Assembly: GCA_013400115.1 (NCBI GenBank) | Contig: VXBP01003670.1 | Span: 1-64,000, forward strand | Direction of reading: 5' to 3' | From: Rhinopomastus cyanomelas | Lineage: Eukaryota > Chordata > Aves > Bucerotiformes > Rhinopomastidae | Length of the DNA stretch: 64,000 bases | In this document: positions 34,630 to 46,165 of the stretch, piece after piece | Numbering within the stretch: the stretch's first letter is position 1 | Layout: each line of letters starts with the position of its first letter | Program-made: the position numbers and the translations under genes | The notes under the pieces: model-generated | What the model saw: only the letters and a program-made list of their open reading frames with translations | Databases searched by the model: none | What the model was told of the DNA's origin: nothing

Positions 34630-34942
34630 TAAAAGGAGGTTGTAGCGAGGCTGATGCTGGTCTCTTCTCCCAAATTACTGATGATAGGATGAGAGAAAAT
34701 GGCTTTAAATTTCATCAGGGGAGGTTTAGGTTGGATGTTCTGAAGAAGTTCTTTCCTGAGAGACTGATTGGGCACTGGAACAGGCTGCCAAGGTAAGTGG
34801 AGTCCCTGTCCCTGGAGGTGTTTAAAAACCAAGCAGCTAGAGCCCTCGAGGCCATGGTCTAGTGGTTAGGGAGCTGTTGGGCTGAGGGCTGGACTTGGTG
34901 GTTGTGGAGGTCCTTTCCAGCCAGGATGATTCTACAATTCTG
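34630..34942 (+). mobile_element. CR1 LINE, 5'-truncated, group C
   Basis: Begins TAAAAGGAGGTTGTAGCGAG and passes GGTCTCTTCTCCCAAATTAC, GATGTTCTGAAGAAGTTC and TGGAACAGGCTGCC. It ends GTCCTTTCCAGCCAGGATG, ATTCTACAATTCTGTG. Near 34790 it reads CCAAGGTAAGTGGAGTCC, where the sister at 8.5 kb reads CCAGGAAGGTGGTGGAGTC, a small deletion that ends the sense frame early. Confidence 0.95.
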
Positions 34943-35472
34943 TGTGGTTTTGCAGCCAATGTAGAAGTGACTGATAAAGCTCCGAGCTGCAATTTTCTGG
35001 GTGGTTGGAATACTGCAATAGGATGCACTTGGGTTTATGACAATTCCTAAATGTTCACTTTAAGGGAGTCTTCTGGGTCACCTTTTAAGTGAACACAGCA
35101 TGCCAGATGGGCCAAACGCAGGCTCCTGGAAGATCACAGAATGCTCTGTAGGAGGTTGGAGCTGGCAGCATAAATACTAGCATGGCTATAGGGTGCCTTT
35201 TCTGGAAACTATTGAATTTGTGCTTGCCACATGCTATTTTTACCTTCTTTAAAGAACTTTGTTTTCTGGTTAGTGACAAAAACATATATGAATATGTGAG
35301 TATTATGTGTTGCATGTACTTATTTAACCAAATCTGTTGCCTGCCTATGTGGGATGTCTCCACGCGTGCTCTGTCATGTCTTTCCCCGTATGTACAGCGA
35401 GATAAATACACAATTGAAAACAGGACCTTTTCATAGCCTTTTCTTTATTTTTTCTGAGTCCTCCCCGAGTTT
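34943..35472. other. Unique non-coding DNA
   Basis: A GATCACAGAATGCTCTGTAGG, GGTTGGAGCTGGC stretch near 35133-35166 resembles a very short reversed CR1 3' end but is too brief to call. Otherwise nothing recognisable. Confidence 0.45.
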
Positions 35473-35870
35473 CATAGAATCATAGAATGTTCTAGGCTGG
35501 GAAGAGACCTCTAGAGGTCATCTAGTCCAATCTCCTTACACAGGGACAACTCTACCTAGGTCAGGCAGGTCAGAGCCTCAGCAAGCCTGACCTTAAATGA
35601 CTCCAGGGGTGGGGCCCTGACCACCTCCCCCAGCAGCCCATTTCAGCCATCAACTACCCTCACACTGAAGAACTTTTTTCTAATATCCAGCCTAAATCTA
35701 TCCTTTCCCAGCTTGAACCTATTGCTCCTTGTCCTATCTGTACAAACCCTCCTGAAAAGACCTTCCCCTGCCTTCACGTAGGCTCCCCTCAGGTACTGGA
35801 AGGTCAAAAGAAGATCCACTCAGAGCTGCCTTTTCTCCAGGCTGAACAACCCCAACTTTCTCAGCCTGCT
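35473..35870 (-). mobile_element. CR1 LINE, 5'-truncated, group F
   Basis: The plus strand opens with a clean reversed terminal repeat, CATAGAATCATAGAATG, then CTGGGAAGAGACCTCTAGAG and CATCTAGTCCAATCTCC. It ends CTCCAGGCTGAACAACCCC, TTTCTCAGCCTGC. Its 3' UTR (ACAGGGACAACTCTACC) is unlike any other copy here, so it represents a separate subfamily. Confidence 0.95.
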
Positions 35871-36814
35871 AGGGTTTCCCTGGTAATGTATTGAGCTGTT
35901 CACAATCCTCATTCATCAGCAGATGCAGTAATACTTATCTCTTTAATAATACACAAGATTCTTCTCTTTGGGGAAAAGTTATATTTTAAAGACTTTGAGG
36001 AGAAATAAACAACAAGGCTGGTAATTAAGTGTTGCTATTTTAAGGAAATCAGTTTCACCCATCAGCAGTCTGTCCCTCGCAGCCTTCAGGAGGTTGTTGC
36101 ACATGATGAAAAGTTTAACTTGTCAAGTAGAAATTTAGATGTAGAGTCTGGAATATCCAACTCCGTGAGTGATAACTATCAGCACCTGGAAATCATTTGT
36201 ACCAGAGAGTTAAGAAACAAGTTTTCCCTTTCTGCAGATAGGGGAGTTTTTAACCTCCCAATCACTGGAATACTGGGAGCTTGCAGTAACACGGCTTGTG
36301 GTTCATTCCCTCTAGTAACATGGCACCAGGCAATTAGATTGTCATTAGAAGACGAACATTAGTTTTGTAAAATAGGATTAAGAATAAGCTGAGAACAAAT
36401 GATCAGCTAATGTATGTGGTTCCTAAGTAAAGCAGAGCATGCTGGCTCCAGAGAGGAGCCCGTTGGAGGTGATGGAATTGCCTTCCCCTGTCTTTCAATA
36501 CCCAGTGGCTCAGACTCACACTGGGGTTTTTAAAATTTTTTTAACACTGATTCTCCAGAACTGTGGAAACCTGATAACTGGATGAAAGTTACTCTTCCTC
36601 CAAAGTGTAGAATCATAGGACGTTGTGCTGTGACGCTACAAAGACAAGAATTCATCTGTTCTTCTGCCCCTCAAATACTCTTCCAAGATCACTCTTATTT
36701 CTTCTTAGCTGTGAACAGATACCATGTAGGCAATTTCTCTACTATCTGCAAGGCTGCATCATTATTCTGTAGTTAAATATAATTTTTGCCTCCTGTTCTA
36801 CGACTAGTTTAGAC

Positions 36815-36994
36815 AAGAGAAGATCAGAACAGGATAGAATAGAATATAGAAGGGAAGAATAGAATATAGAGGAATAGAAGATAGAACAGAATAGAATATA
36901 AAAGAACAGATTGTAAAATAATAGAAGAACAGAATAGAATATAGAAGAATAGAGAATAGAATATCGAATATAGATTATAAGACCAGAACAGAAC
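36815..36994. repeat. Degenerate (GAATA/GAATATA)n microsatellite, about 180 bp
   Basis: Repeated AGAATAGAATATAGA and GAACAGAATAGAATA words with insertions and single-base changes. The plus strand is almost free of C. Length variation between individuals is likely. Confidence 0.9.
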
Positions 36995-37883
36995 CTACAT
37001 AGACGTTTTCTTGCTGAGGGCAGGATAATAACTCTTTATGGAAAGGTTATGATATGGCCAACAAAAAGGTTTCACATCAAGATAGGCAATTTTAGGCAAG
37101 GTTTATTTATTTAGTATTTTGAAAGGAAGTACTTAGCAAAAGAAACAAAGACTTGAAGGAGTAAAAAGCAGTTGGTCTCCAGAAGAGTCTTTGGCAGCAC
37201 TTGGTTGAAGGTAAATGAATTAATCCAATATTTCATTCTCTGAGAAGGATGGGATGCGTAGAGTAAGTAAATTATGAGCTTTTAATTGTTACTTTCTTTA
37301 GTCTCTTCTATGAACATTTCATACAATTATGTTTATTAGATAGTATAGATTTAACTTAATCTAGGAAGTATATAATGGAAGTATAATTATAGACAAGAAA
37401 AATGGATATTAAACTTATGTAATTTTCTTTTATTGTACTGAACGTTTCTGCAATTACACTCTACTGAAATGATTTGAGTTTAGAATTTCATCAGTTTTAA
37501 TGGCTCTGAGTTATTAAACATCTGCCAGATTAGGACCATCATATATAATTTTAGAAACAGCCATAAACATCAGAGGAACTACTTGTTTGAATACAGCTTC
37601 TCATGCACTGAAGTGTTTGGATGAACGTGCATATAGAAAGGTTGGGAGGATGCCTGAGTTTCAGAAGCCCTGAGCACTGTGCTCATGCACTGGTAGGTAG
37701 ACACTATCTTTCACAGCTCCCATTAAGCTGTTACTGGCAAGTAATTGGAAAAAGGCGGCACAGAGAAATGACTTTGCTTCACAAGATGTCTTTTTCTTTT
37801 CATGTGATTCGGTCCGAATTAGTTTGCGATTGTATAGCTTGCACAGTTTCTGAAATATTTCTGTTGTTGATTTGCCAAACATA

Positions 37884-37932
37884 TCTCTCCCCCTTTTTTC
37901 TCTCTTTCTTTTAATTTTTTTTTTTTTTTTTT
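37884..37932. repeat. Pyrimidine tract ending in T18
   Basis: TCTCTCCCCCTTTTTTCTCT continues into TTTCTTTTAA and then 18 T at 37915-37932. Homopolymer length may be unreliable in an assembly. Confidence 0.85.
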
Positions 37933-38342
37933 GAAGCGGGGTTGGGGGAGTGGGAAGGCATGAATGAGAGCTTGAATTTGGGAGTGATCTTTCTCTTGTT
38001 ACATGATGTGAAGCATGTGTGGGAAATGTTTTCATCTTCAGAAGTCATTTGCCCCATGCAGAGAATGCCTGAAATGAAAATAACTCCCCAAATTAAAATA
38101 GAATGTGTAGGGTTTTTTATTTACAGACTCACAGTCTTCTACTCACAGAGCAGTCCTTAGCAGAGAAGGTTTTTTATTTGATCTTCTATTCTTGACTAAC
38201 GGCACATTTATAAGACACTTTTTGATAAGCTTTAATGCTGAATTATTTTATTTCATCAAAAACATTTGGACTTCTATTTCATTTATGAATTCATACTTAT
38301 TTCTTATATATTGGATCATATATTTAATGAATGTGAAAGTCC

Positions 38343-38870
38343 AGTCTCACTGCCTCCACCTCCAGTATTGTGTCAAAATGTATGAAGAAACTAACTGGGC
38401 ACGGAACTGCTGGAGACATTTCAGCGCAGTGACACAAAGATGATGAAGGGAGTGGAGCATCTCCCTGATGAGGAAAGGCTGAGGGAGGTGGGTCCCTTGA
38501 GCTTGGAAAAAAGGAACCTGAGGAGTAACCTCATGAGTGTTGATAAATATGGAAAGGGTGGGTGTCAGGAGGATGGAACCAGTCTCTCCTTGGTGGCGTC
38601 CAATGGTAGGACAAGGGGCAATGGGTGTGAGCTGCAACAGAGGAGGTTCCACATCAATTTGAGAAGGAACTTCTTCATTGTGAGGGTGACAGAGAACTGG
38701 AATGGGCTGCCCAGGGTGGTTGTGGAGTCTCCTTCTCTGGAGACATTTAAAACCTGTCTGGCTGTGTTCCTGTGCGACTTGATCTAGGGGAACCTTCTGT
38801 GGCAGGGGGATTGGACAGGATGATCTTTCAAGATCCTTTCCAATCCCTAATGTTCTGTGATTCTGTGATA
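38343..38870 (+). mobile_element. CR1 LINE, 5'-truncated, group B, about 530 bp
   Basis: A degraded 5' part (CACCTCCAGTATTGTGTC) leads into a well-kept ORF2 tail and an intact group B 3' end (CCAATCCCTAATGTTCTGTG, ATTCTGTGA). The window's longest open frame (181 codons, 38347-38892) is its antisense strand. Confidence 0.96.
38440..38787 (+). pseudogene. CR1 ORF2 C-terminal remnant, intact to the stop
   Basis: A 115-codon frame from MKGVEHLPDEERLREVGPLS through NVDKYGKGG-like SVDKYGKGGCQEDGTSLSLV, then RRFHINLRRNFFIVRVTENW and SPSLETFKTCLAVFLCDLI at the natural stop. It has no catalytic domain. Together with the 47.1 kb copy it is among the youngest-looking ORF2 tails here, differing from it at few positions. 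An earlier frame break separates it from the upstream part. Confidence 0.88.
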
Positions 38871-40963
38871 TATCATGTGTTTTCTTTTTCAATCAGTGTT
38901 TGGAATTTTCCTTTTACTCTCATTTTAGCTACCATTTCTAGTTGAATATTTGGTTCTGGTATTGTAATCTGTAAAACTTGAGAACCAAACAGTTTGAGCC
39001 AAAGCTTTTTAGCATCCAGTCAATGGTGTTTGGAGCTTGGGTGGCCCATAGCCCATATCTCCAGGCTGATTCCAGAATCACCATGGTATGCCATGAGACT
39101 AGTAGTCCTGTTATTTTTGGAAGCCACTTAATGCCTGTTGTAGCCCACAGACAAATGGCCTTCTTGGCCATTTCCAGCCAGCCTGCTTCTCTAATTAATC
39201 TTGCTGTAGTGTCACACCTCAACTTCTGCAGTGGTTATGTGGCTCTCCACGCTGCAGAGAAGCTCGTTCGTGTGGCAGTCTGCCTGCTGACATTCACTCT
39301 GTGCCATTTCCACTGCCTTAAATCCACAAACCTCCTATCTCCTGTCTGTCCAGACTGTCATTGACTCTGTAAGGAAAAAAATGTAAGAAGGAAAAAAGGT
39401 TACTTTGATAAATCCTGGAATAGTGCTAGTTTTACTTGCAAGGTTTGGTGTCTAATGTTATATAGAGAGTTCTCTTTTTTATAGTTATTCAAGACTTTTC
39501 TGACAAAGCTGTAGTTTTTTTCCTAGAGCAGAACTTGATGTGTAGAAAGTAAATACAACGCTGTACGGCTATTATCTTGCAACCCTATCAAATCTGGCTG
39601 AAGGTTCAGGTTTTCTCTACAGAGCAAGGAGATAACTTCAAAAGCTCAAAGAGTTCTTAGTTTGGAGGAGCAGTGAACTGAGAGAAGTTAAAAGATCAAA
39701 GCCGGAATATCTGATTTTAATGATGCAGAACATATGCTTCATCAAACCCCTTTCGGATTAAAAAAGTTAATGTAATCAAAGGGAACAAGGCGCTTTGTTT
39801 GGATCGAAGGGCTGTGTGTCGGAGTGCTGGGCACAGTATCTTATGCTGTGCTGTTATTGTAGTTGTGTGTGAGAACTGAGTTAAAGAAAAGTTAAGGCGC
39901 TGGTGAACCTGACGCTGGGAAACTTTTGTTTTGAAGATCTAAAATATTTTAGTTGAAGAGCCCTTAAGAATCCTGAATAGGACTGTTTTGATGAAGAGAC
40001 TGCAGATGCGGATAGACATAAAAAGCAAGATTGTTCTCTGGGAACTTGATTAGCCTTATTCAATAACTGAGGATCCAGGAAGTTCCTCTGGAGAGTTTTT
40101 GATTTACAGTGAATGCAAAAAAGGACCAGATAAAGGAACACAGGCCTATCTGTAAGAAGGAAAAACTGCCCAAGGGTGGATAAGTTCCCTTGCACGGCAG
40201 TCTGATAAAGGGAGATAATACAGTCCCCGTGCCCGGGCAGAACAGTGTTTGATAAGATCCAATTCATGGATGAGAAAAGATAACAACTGAGTTATGAGTT
40301 TAAAGAGAAAAAAGTTACTGGACAAGGAGGATAGCTTTGCAGTGGCTTCTCGGGGTCTCTTCCAATGTCTTTTGAAATCAGTGAAGCTCTGCAGTGATTT
40401 TGGATGAAATCCTAGAGGAAAATGCAGAATACATTTGAAAACAAGGAGCACATCAACCACAAAAAATAATTAGTGTTTGGGGCTTATGTATGTCTAACTA
40501 AATATATTTTTATAAGTGAAGCATTGTGTACACATCCTCAGCAGCTTTTGGGCTGCTACTTTTAAACATGCTCTGGAAGCACCAAGTTGGGCATGTTTGT
40601 CTCTTGCTAGAAATAGCCAGCTCTTACCAACAGAAAAGTTTACATTCTTTTCTTGCCATAGCTGGCATCTGGTTTTCTGATAGCTCTTGTTTCTTATTTC
40701 TTCTGACATGGCTGGTTTATTCTTTTTGTCTGTCTGTGAGTTTCATTCCATCTGACGTGTTTCTTAAAAGGGCTTAGGGGAAGAAACGGCTGCTCCCCCT
40801 GCTTCTCGCCCTTCCCTAAAGCTAATAAAGGTAACTCTTTATGTTGATGTGTTGTTTTTTTTTCTTTAATCCCCCCACCCCGTTGTTTAATTTTGATCAA
40901 GACCAGTCCCAGGGTAGTGGGCCTCAGACAAAGCTAGGCAGATGTACAGGATCCAGCTCTGAA
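38871..40963. other. Unique DNA with overlapping open frames at 38.9-39.4 kb
   Basis: At 38978-39364 (plus, 128 codons) and 38938-39222 (minus, 94 codons) frames overlap in a patch somewhat richer in G+C than its surroundings. Neither product resembles anything I know. The rest, including 39.9-40.5 kb frames of 104-128 codons on the minus strand, is unsupported. Confidence 0.4.
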
Positions 40964-41255
40964 CAGAATCAGAGAACATTAGGGATTGGAAGGGACCTAG
41001 AAAGATCATACAGTCCAATCCCCCTGCCACATCAGGATCCCCTAGATCAAGTCACACAGGAGCATGTTCAGGCAGGTTTTAGACATCTCCAGAGAAGGAG
41101 ACTCCATAACTCCCCTGGGCAGCCCCTTACAGTGCTCCGTCACCCTCATTGTGAAGAAGTTCCTTCTCATATTTGTATGGAGCCTGCTGTGTTCCCGTTT
41201 ACACCCATTGCTCCATTCCCCTGATACCCACCCCTCACATATTTGTAAACATTAG
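40964..41255 (-). mobile_element. CR1 LINE, 5'-truncated, group B
   Basis: The plus strand reads CAGAATCAGAGAACATTAGG, GATTGGAAGGGACCTAGAAAG and CCCTGCCACATCAGGATCC. It then runs through GTGAAGAAGTTCCTTCTCAT to the CTGATACCCACCCCTCACAT segment. Near 41215 about 40 bases that lie between CCATTG and CCTGACACCC in sister copies are missing. Confidence 0.94.
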
Positions 41256-42969
41256 TGATTAACTTCAGGATAGCTGAAGTTAATATCATAGTACCAGTAT
41301 TCCAGCGACGACTTATGTTATGATCTTGTCACACAAGGGAGCTAAAGTCATCAGCTTGTGTATCTTTACCTCTGAAGGCCTTCTAGAGTCTTTTCTGGAG
41401 TGGCATTTACCATGTCTTTGTAGTCACTCTTGACTGATGTGTAAAAGTAACGTGATCACAGGAGGCTGAGTGCTTGTATTTCTGTGAGTATTCTGGCTTC
41501 CAGAAAAGGTTAGAAGGTTAGAAGACCTTGACTTTGCAAGATACCCAGCATAACAGAATAGTAAAATGGCAGTGTATTGCTCAGTGAAAGTCAAAAGCAA
41601 ATAACAGATGTAAATGCATTTTAACATCGTATTTGTGAGCCTCCTGTTGGATCATCAGATAAGGTAGCGAATCCACAGTACGATTGTCAGCAGGAACTGG
41701 TGCTTTGTTTCACTGCTGAAGCAGGGGTTTTTTCAGTTCATTAATCACTTTGTTTAATTTAAAATGCATATAGGCATCGAGGTGAATTTACTGCACTTGC
41801 CAGTGAAACCACACAAGGAGTCCCCTAAGAATGCGAAAAAAGTGCAGCTAGTCCCTTACAACAGTCCAACAGCGAAAGCCCAATTAATCAGTGGTTCTTT
41901 GCAGACTTCAGACCAGGACTGGCACGTTATCAAACTGCCCTCAGAAGAGGTCTAAAACAGCTCAGGAAATGATTTAATGGGCACCTGGTCACAGATGTGT
42001 TCCTGCCAGACAGACTGTCTGCAGTGGTCCATCCCAGAATGGCCCTACAGGGTCTGAAATGCAAGGAACGTACACAAAAGTTTCTTCCTTTCGCATTTGC
42101 AGAGGCAATAAAAGAAACGAGAAAAACCCAAACGCCAAAAAAATACCTACTACGTCACCTTCCTAATCTCTAACCCTCCTGTTAGTCATCCTGGCAACTG
42201 CCAATGTACTTTGCTGACGGTTTGGTCCGGGTTTCATAATTTCTCTGATCTTTTTGGTCTGATCAGGCGTCAGCGTTGTTTATCATTTCTACGTAATTCT
42301 CCCAGAGATTTCAGATGTCGCAAAAGAGCGGGAAGTGAAGCTCTTTGTGCTGGCTGGGGGGTGGTTGCCAGTGTCCAGCTAAAGCATCAGAAATCCCAGT
42401 GGTGGTTGAGCACTGGGATCCAACTGCTAACAAGTCACCCGATTTCTCTCTGCCTCATGGTTGTGCTGAGCAGTGATTTCACGCTCAGCTTCATGCTGTC
42501 GAATGTAAAGCTGCATGCTACAAAAATGCAGCAGCGAGTTTCTGCTTTGCCCAGATGATGGCAATCTGCCTGAACTGACCAGTTAAATGTTACTGGTATT
42601 GTTGTTTCTGGCCAGATTTCAGTTGGAATGGGAGGGGGTGGCTGATAAAGTAGCTCTGATTTTTTTTTGCGTAATTCCCTTCTGCCGTAATTAGATCTGA
42701 TTGTGCTGATTTTGACACCTAAGTTTAGGAGAGTATGTGAAGTCAGCGGCGTTTCAGAAGCTCTGGCTAATTGGCACTTCTAAAGAAAATGTTTAGAAAC
42801 TTGACTTTAGTACAATTATCAAAGGCCAGGATGTTCCCTCTTGTTGCACTACAAAATTTCTGCTGCCATGAGGATTCCCTAAGGTCACTTTTACATTTCT
42901 AGTAGGAGCTATTAGAAAATAAACTAGAAAAAACCCTTAAATATGAGGAATATTTTGAGGTAATAGACT
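41256..42969. other. Unique non-coding DNA
   Basis: Frames near 41.76-42.18 kb are dense on the plus strand: one of 63 codons ends DWHVIKLPSEEV, and another frame is broken by a single TGA near 41970. They could hint at an old coding remnant, but no family is recognisable. The 42211-42558 frame (115 codons) also lacks support. Confidence 0.4.
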
Positions 42970-43492
42970 GAATCACAGAATAATAGAATCATTAGGGATT
43001 GGAAGGGACCTGGAAAGGTCATTTAGTCCAATCCCCCTGACACAGCAGGATCACCCAGACCAAGTCTCACAGGAACACATCCAGGCGGGTTTTAAACAAC
43101 TTTAGTGAAGGAGACTCCACAACTCCCCAGGGCAGCCCCTTCCAGTGCTCTGTCACCCTCGTTGTGAGGAAGTTCCTTCTTGTATTTATTTATATACAAC
43201 CTCCTGTGTTCCAGCTTACACCCACTGTCCCTCGTCCTGTCACTAAGTGACACTGAGAAGAGGCTCACTCCATCCTCCTGACACCCACCCTTCAAATATT
43301 TATAGACTGTAATGAGGTGACCCCTCAGTCTCCTCCAAGCTCAAAAGATCCAGCTCCCTCAGCCTTTCCTCATAACGGAGGTGCTCCACTTCCTTCATCA
43401 TCCTCATTGCTCTACGCTGGACTCCCTCCAGCAGCTCCACATCCCTCTTGAACTGAGGGGCCCACAACTGGACACAATACTCCAGATGCGAG
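42970..43492 (-). mobile_element. CR1 LINE, 5'-truncated, group B
   Basis: The plus strand opens GAATCACAGAATAATAGAAT, CATTAGGGATTGG and ends in ORF2 at CTTGAACTGAGGGGCCCAC, AACTGGACACAATACTCC. The minus-strand frame keeps EDGVSLFSVSLSDRTRDSGC before breaking. It faces the plus-strand copy at 43.6 kb head to head, about 120 bp apart. Confidence 0.95.
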
Positions 43493-43614
43493 TGTCTTTA
43501 ACTCTTGTTTAAATAGACTAGAATTATAGTTCTGCCTTTACTAGATTTTTTACAACATCTAAATAATCTGTGAGTCTGTTTATGATCCCCTTGCTGTTTA
43601 TTTACTTTGGCAGC

Positions 43615-43890
43615 GTTTGTTGGGGGTTCAATCTCTGTCTCTTCTCCCAAGTCACTAGCAATAGGACAAGAGGAAACAGGCTCAAGTTGTGCCAAGAGAG
43701 GGTTAAGTTGGATATCAGGGAAAATTTCTTCACTGAATGAGTGGTCAGGGTTTGGAACAGGCTGCTCAGGGAAAGAGGGGAGTCACCATCCCTGGAGGGG
43801 TTCAAACAATGAGTAGATGTGGCCCTGGGGAACATAGTTTAGTGGGCAAGGTGAGGTTGGGCTAATGGTTGGACTGGATCTGTAAGGATG
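43615..43890 (+). mobile_element. CR1 LINE 3' portion, terminal repeat missing
   Basis: From TTGGGGGTTCAATCTCTGTC through CTTCTCCCAAGTCACTAGC, GGTTTGGAACAGGCTGCTC and CATCCCTGGAGGGGTTC to AATGGTTGGACTGGATCTG. It stops before the expected CTTTTCCAACC and terminal repeat, so 20-40 bases are lost or decayed. Confidence 0.9.
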
Positions 43891-45710
43891 GTGCACACAA
43901 TTTTTGGCAATGGTTGTGGGACACTTTGGGATAGAATTTATTCTGTTAGTAGTCGCAGAAGTGTAATTTCAGTGAGTGAAATGGTTTGACTTAATAAATA
44001 GTTGTGGGTGGGCATCTCTAGAGAAGACCAGCTGTGGGGTGGGTAGTGTGTCTGGTTCCCACTACAGAGAAAAGCTCAGGTTCCCAGCTTCCGTCACCCA
44101 ACTGTGATCTACAAAAGGTTGGGATGTAGCAAGCAGCAAATTCAAAAGCAGAAGCACGCAGTGTATTATTGCTTGTATTTGTGCTTGATCCTGCATCTGA
44201 CCTGCCTCTTCTTTGGACTCATCCATTTCCTTGAGACTCCTGCTAACATAAGGACTTAGGGAAACAGATCTCCCTTCTGTTCTGCCTACAGATGACAGAT
44301 TTCTAGAGAAATCATTGTTTTTTTCTTGTTTACATTTCCATGATTTACATTTAGAGCATGAGATAGAAAGTTTTTTGTCTGTCCTCTGCAGAGAATTGCC
44401 TCCTGCATCATTCAGATGGAAAGACCTCGTTTTGGGTTAGCAGTGTATAGTGTTTCCTTCACATAAAACCCGTGGCTAGTGGGCTGCATGGAAAATGTTC
44501 ATGGAACTCTTTAATTTTGTGAGAAGTGTGAGAAAGAGAGGAAAGGGATTTCTCCCTCGGAACCCTGTATGAGTGGTTTCCTGGAAACACAAGCCCTTGG
44601 TGTGCCAGATGGATTTTAAGAGACTTAATTGTGATATATTCTAGAAAACCACCCCAAATGTTTTCAAACCCTTTTCCTCTTTGTTTTGCTGGTGCCTACT
44701 ACAAAGACATGCCATAAATAAATACAGCAGGTACCACGACTGACTTTACTTTTCGCTTTCCCAGAGGAATAAGAGAAGGTTTTTGGAGTGGACCTGACTG
44801 CAGACACCACCGAGAGGTTACTGTAGAGGAAAGTGCTGTGTTGCCCCAGCAGAATGGGCTGCAAGGACCAGGGTGTGCTTTCTGTTCTGCCATCTGTGAT
44901 TCCTTGGGACGTGGAGAAATGACACTGGGGGATAGGGGTGGAAGAAATCACTCGGCACATTTTGATATGATCACATTAAGACAGGGAGTTCCTGTGCTGT
45001 TTCCCAGCTGCTGCTTACGCGGTGCTGGGAGCTGAGCACTCCCCTGCCTCATCTTTAGCTCTGACTCTCGGGAGGACAAGTAAACAGGGCACAGTCCTTT
45101 GTGGTGGAGCATGTTTATGTTACATCTTGGTGGGGAAAATCTCAGCCAGGATCCTCAGCAACTGAAAAAAAGCTGAGCAGACGTGTCAGAAAGGAAAAAT
45201 AAGCTCTGGCTGAGATTTGTTTTATAAGATGCAGCTTTTGTTTGAGGGTAGACTCTTCCTTCTGGATGTTGTTGTGATTGATAAGAATTCAGGGGTCCTG
45301 GTAGCTTCAGGTGAAGGTATTTCTCCTCTTTGAAGAACTGGCCCTAAAGCTCTAATTGTTGTGCCAAATGGAAGAATCCAAAAGCAAACCCAGCCTCCAA
45401 GATTTAAAGATTTTGAAGACTTAATATTCTGGGACAGTCTCTTAGAGTGGGACCTGCAGCTCTGACCCAACTTTAATCACACTGCTGCTTTCGTTTTCAT
45501 TGTATTGACAAACCAGCCTCTATTTTCTAAACATGAGCCATTTTATTCTCTAGTTGGAGTGATGCATGGCTGGGTAGCTGCACTGGTAGCAAAGATACTT
45601 CCATTACTTGCCAGATTTTAAATTGCTTCAGAAGGAATGCTTCCAGAGCTTTGGATCATTCTCTAGGGGTATTTTTTGCCTCTGGTGGTTTCTGTAGTTT
45701 TGAAAGCCCC
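43891..45710. other. Unique non-coding DNA
   Basis: About 1.8 kb with no recognisable repeat. Overlapping minus frames at 44664-44960 and a plus frame opposite are unsupported. Confidence 0.5.
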
Positions 45711-46165
45711 ATTCACAGAGGGTCACGAGGATGATGAGGGAACTGGAGCACTTGTCTTATGAGGAGAGATTGAGAGATCTGGGACGTCTCGGCTTGGAGA
45801 GGAGAAGGTTATGAAGGGACTTAATCACTGTCTATAAATCCATCAGAGCTGGGTATCAAGAAGAAAGAGAGAATCTCTTTTCACTTGCACGATGTGATAG
45901 GACAAGGAGCAATGGGTGTCAGTTGGAGTGTGGGAAGTTCTGCCTCAACTTTTTTCCTGTTAAGAGGAAGAACTTCTTTCCTGTAAGGGTCACAGAGCAC
46001 TGGAATGGGCTGCCCAGGGAGGTTCTGGAGTGTCCTTCTCTGGAGACTTTAAAGAGCTGTCTTGATGCGTTCCTGTCTTAGGTGCTGTGGTCCTGCTTGA
46101 GCAGGGGGCTTGGGCTCAGTGACCTCTGAGGACTCTTCCAACCCCTAAAGATCTGTATCTGTGTT
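45711..46165 (+). mobile_element. CR1 LINE, 5'-truncated, group F
   Basis: From CACAGAGGGTCACGAGGATG through TATGAGGAGAGATTGAGAG, GGCTTGGAGAGGAGAAGG, GAACTTCTTTCCTGTAAGGG and GGGCTGCCCAGGGAGG to TTCCAACCCCTAAAGATCTG. The 3' UTR (CTTGAGCAGGGGGCTTGG) groups it with the 7.4 kb copy. A segment TTTTTTCCTGTTAAGAGG near 45950 partly duplicates the CTTCTTTCCTGTAAGGG that follows. Confidence 0.93.

Larger units (their letters stand above)
35871..38342. other. Unique non-coding DNA with microsatellites, about 2.5 kb
   Basis: Holds the GAATA-type array and a pyrimidine tract listed below. The 37.0-37.6 kb part is strongly AT-rich with no long frame. A 124-codon minus frame at 37661-38035 is produced by the pyrimidine tract (Lys/Arg-rich) and is not convincing. 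Confidence 0.5.

Noticed and set aside
35133..35166. Very short CR1 3' end-like stretch on the minus strand
   Set aside because: Only about 30 bases with mismatches; below what I can support.
38938..39364. Overlapping 128- and 94-codon frames on opposite strands
   Set aside because: No domain, no codon-level evidence, and opposite-strand frames are common where composition lacks A+T-rich stops.
41764..42180. Dense open frames on the plus strand that look like a decayed coding region
   Set aside because: The readable frames change at stops and shifts without any recognisable family; chance remains the simpler view.
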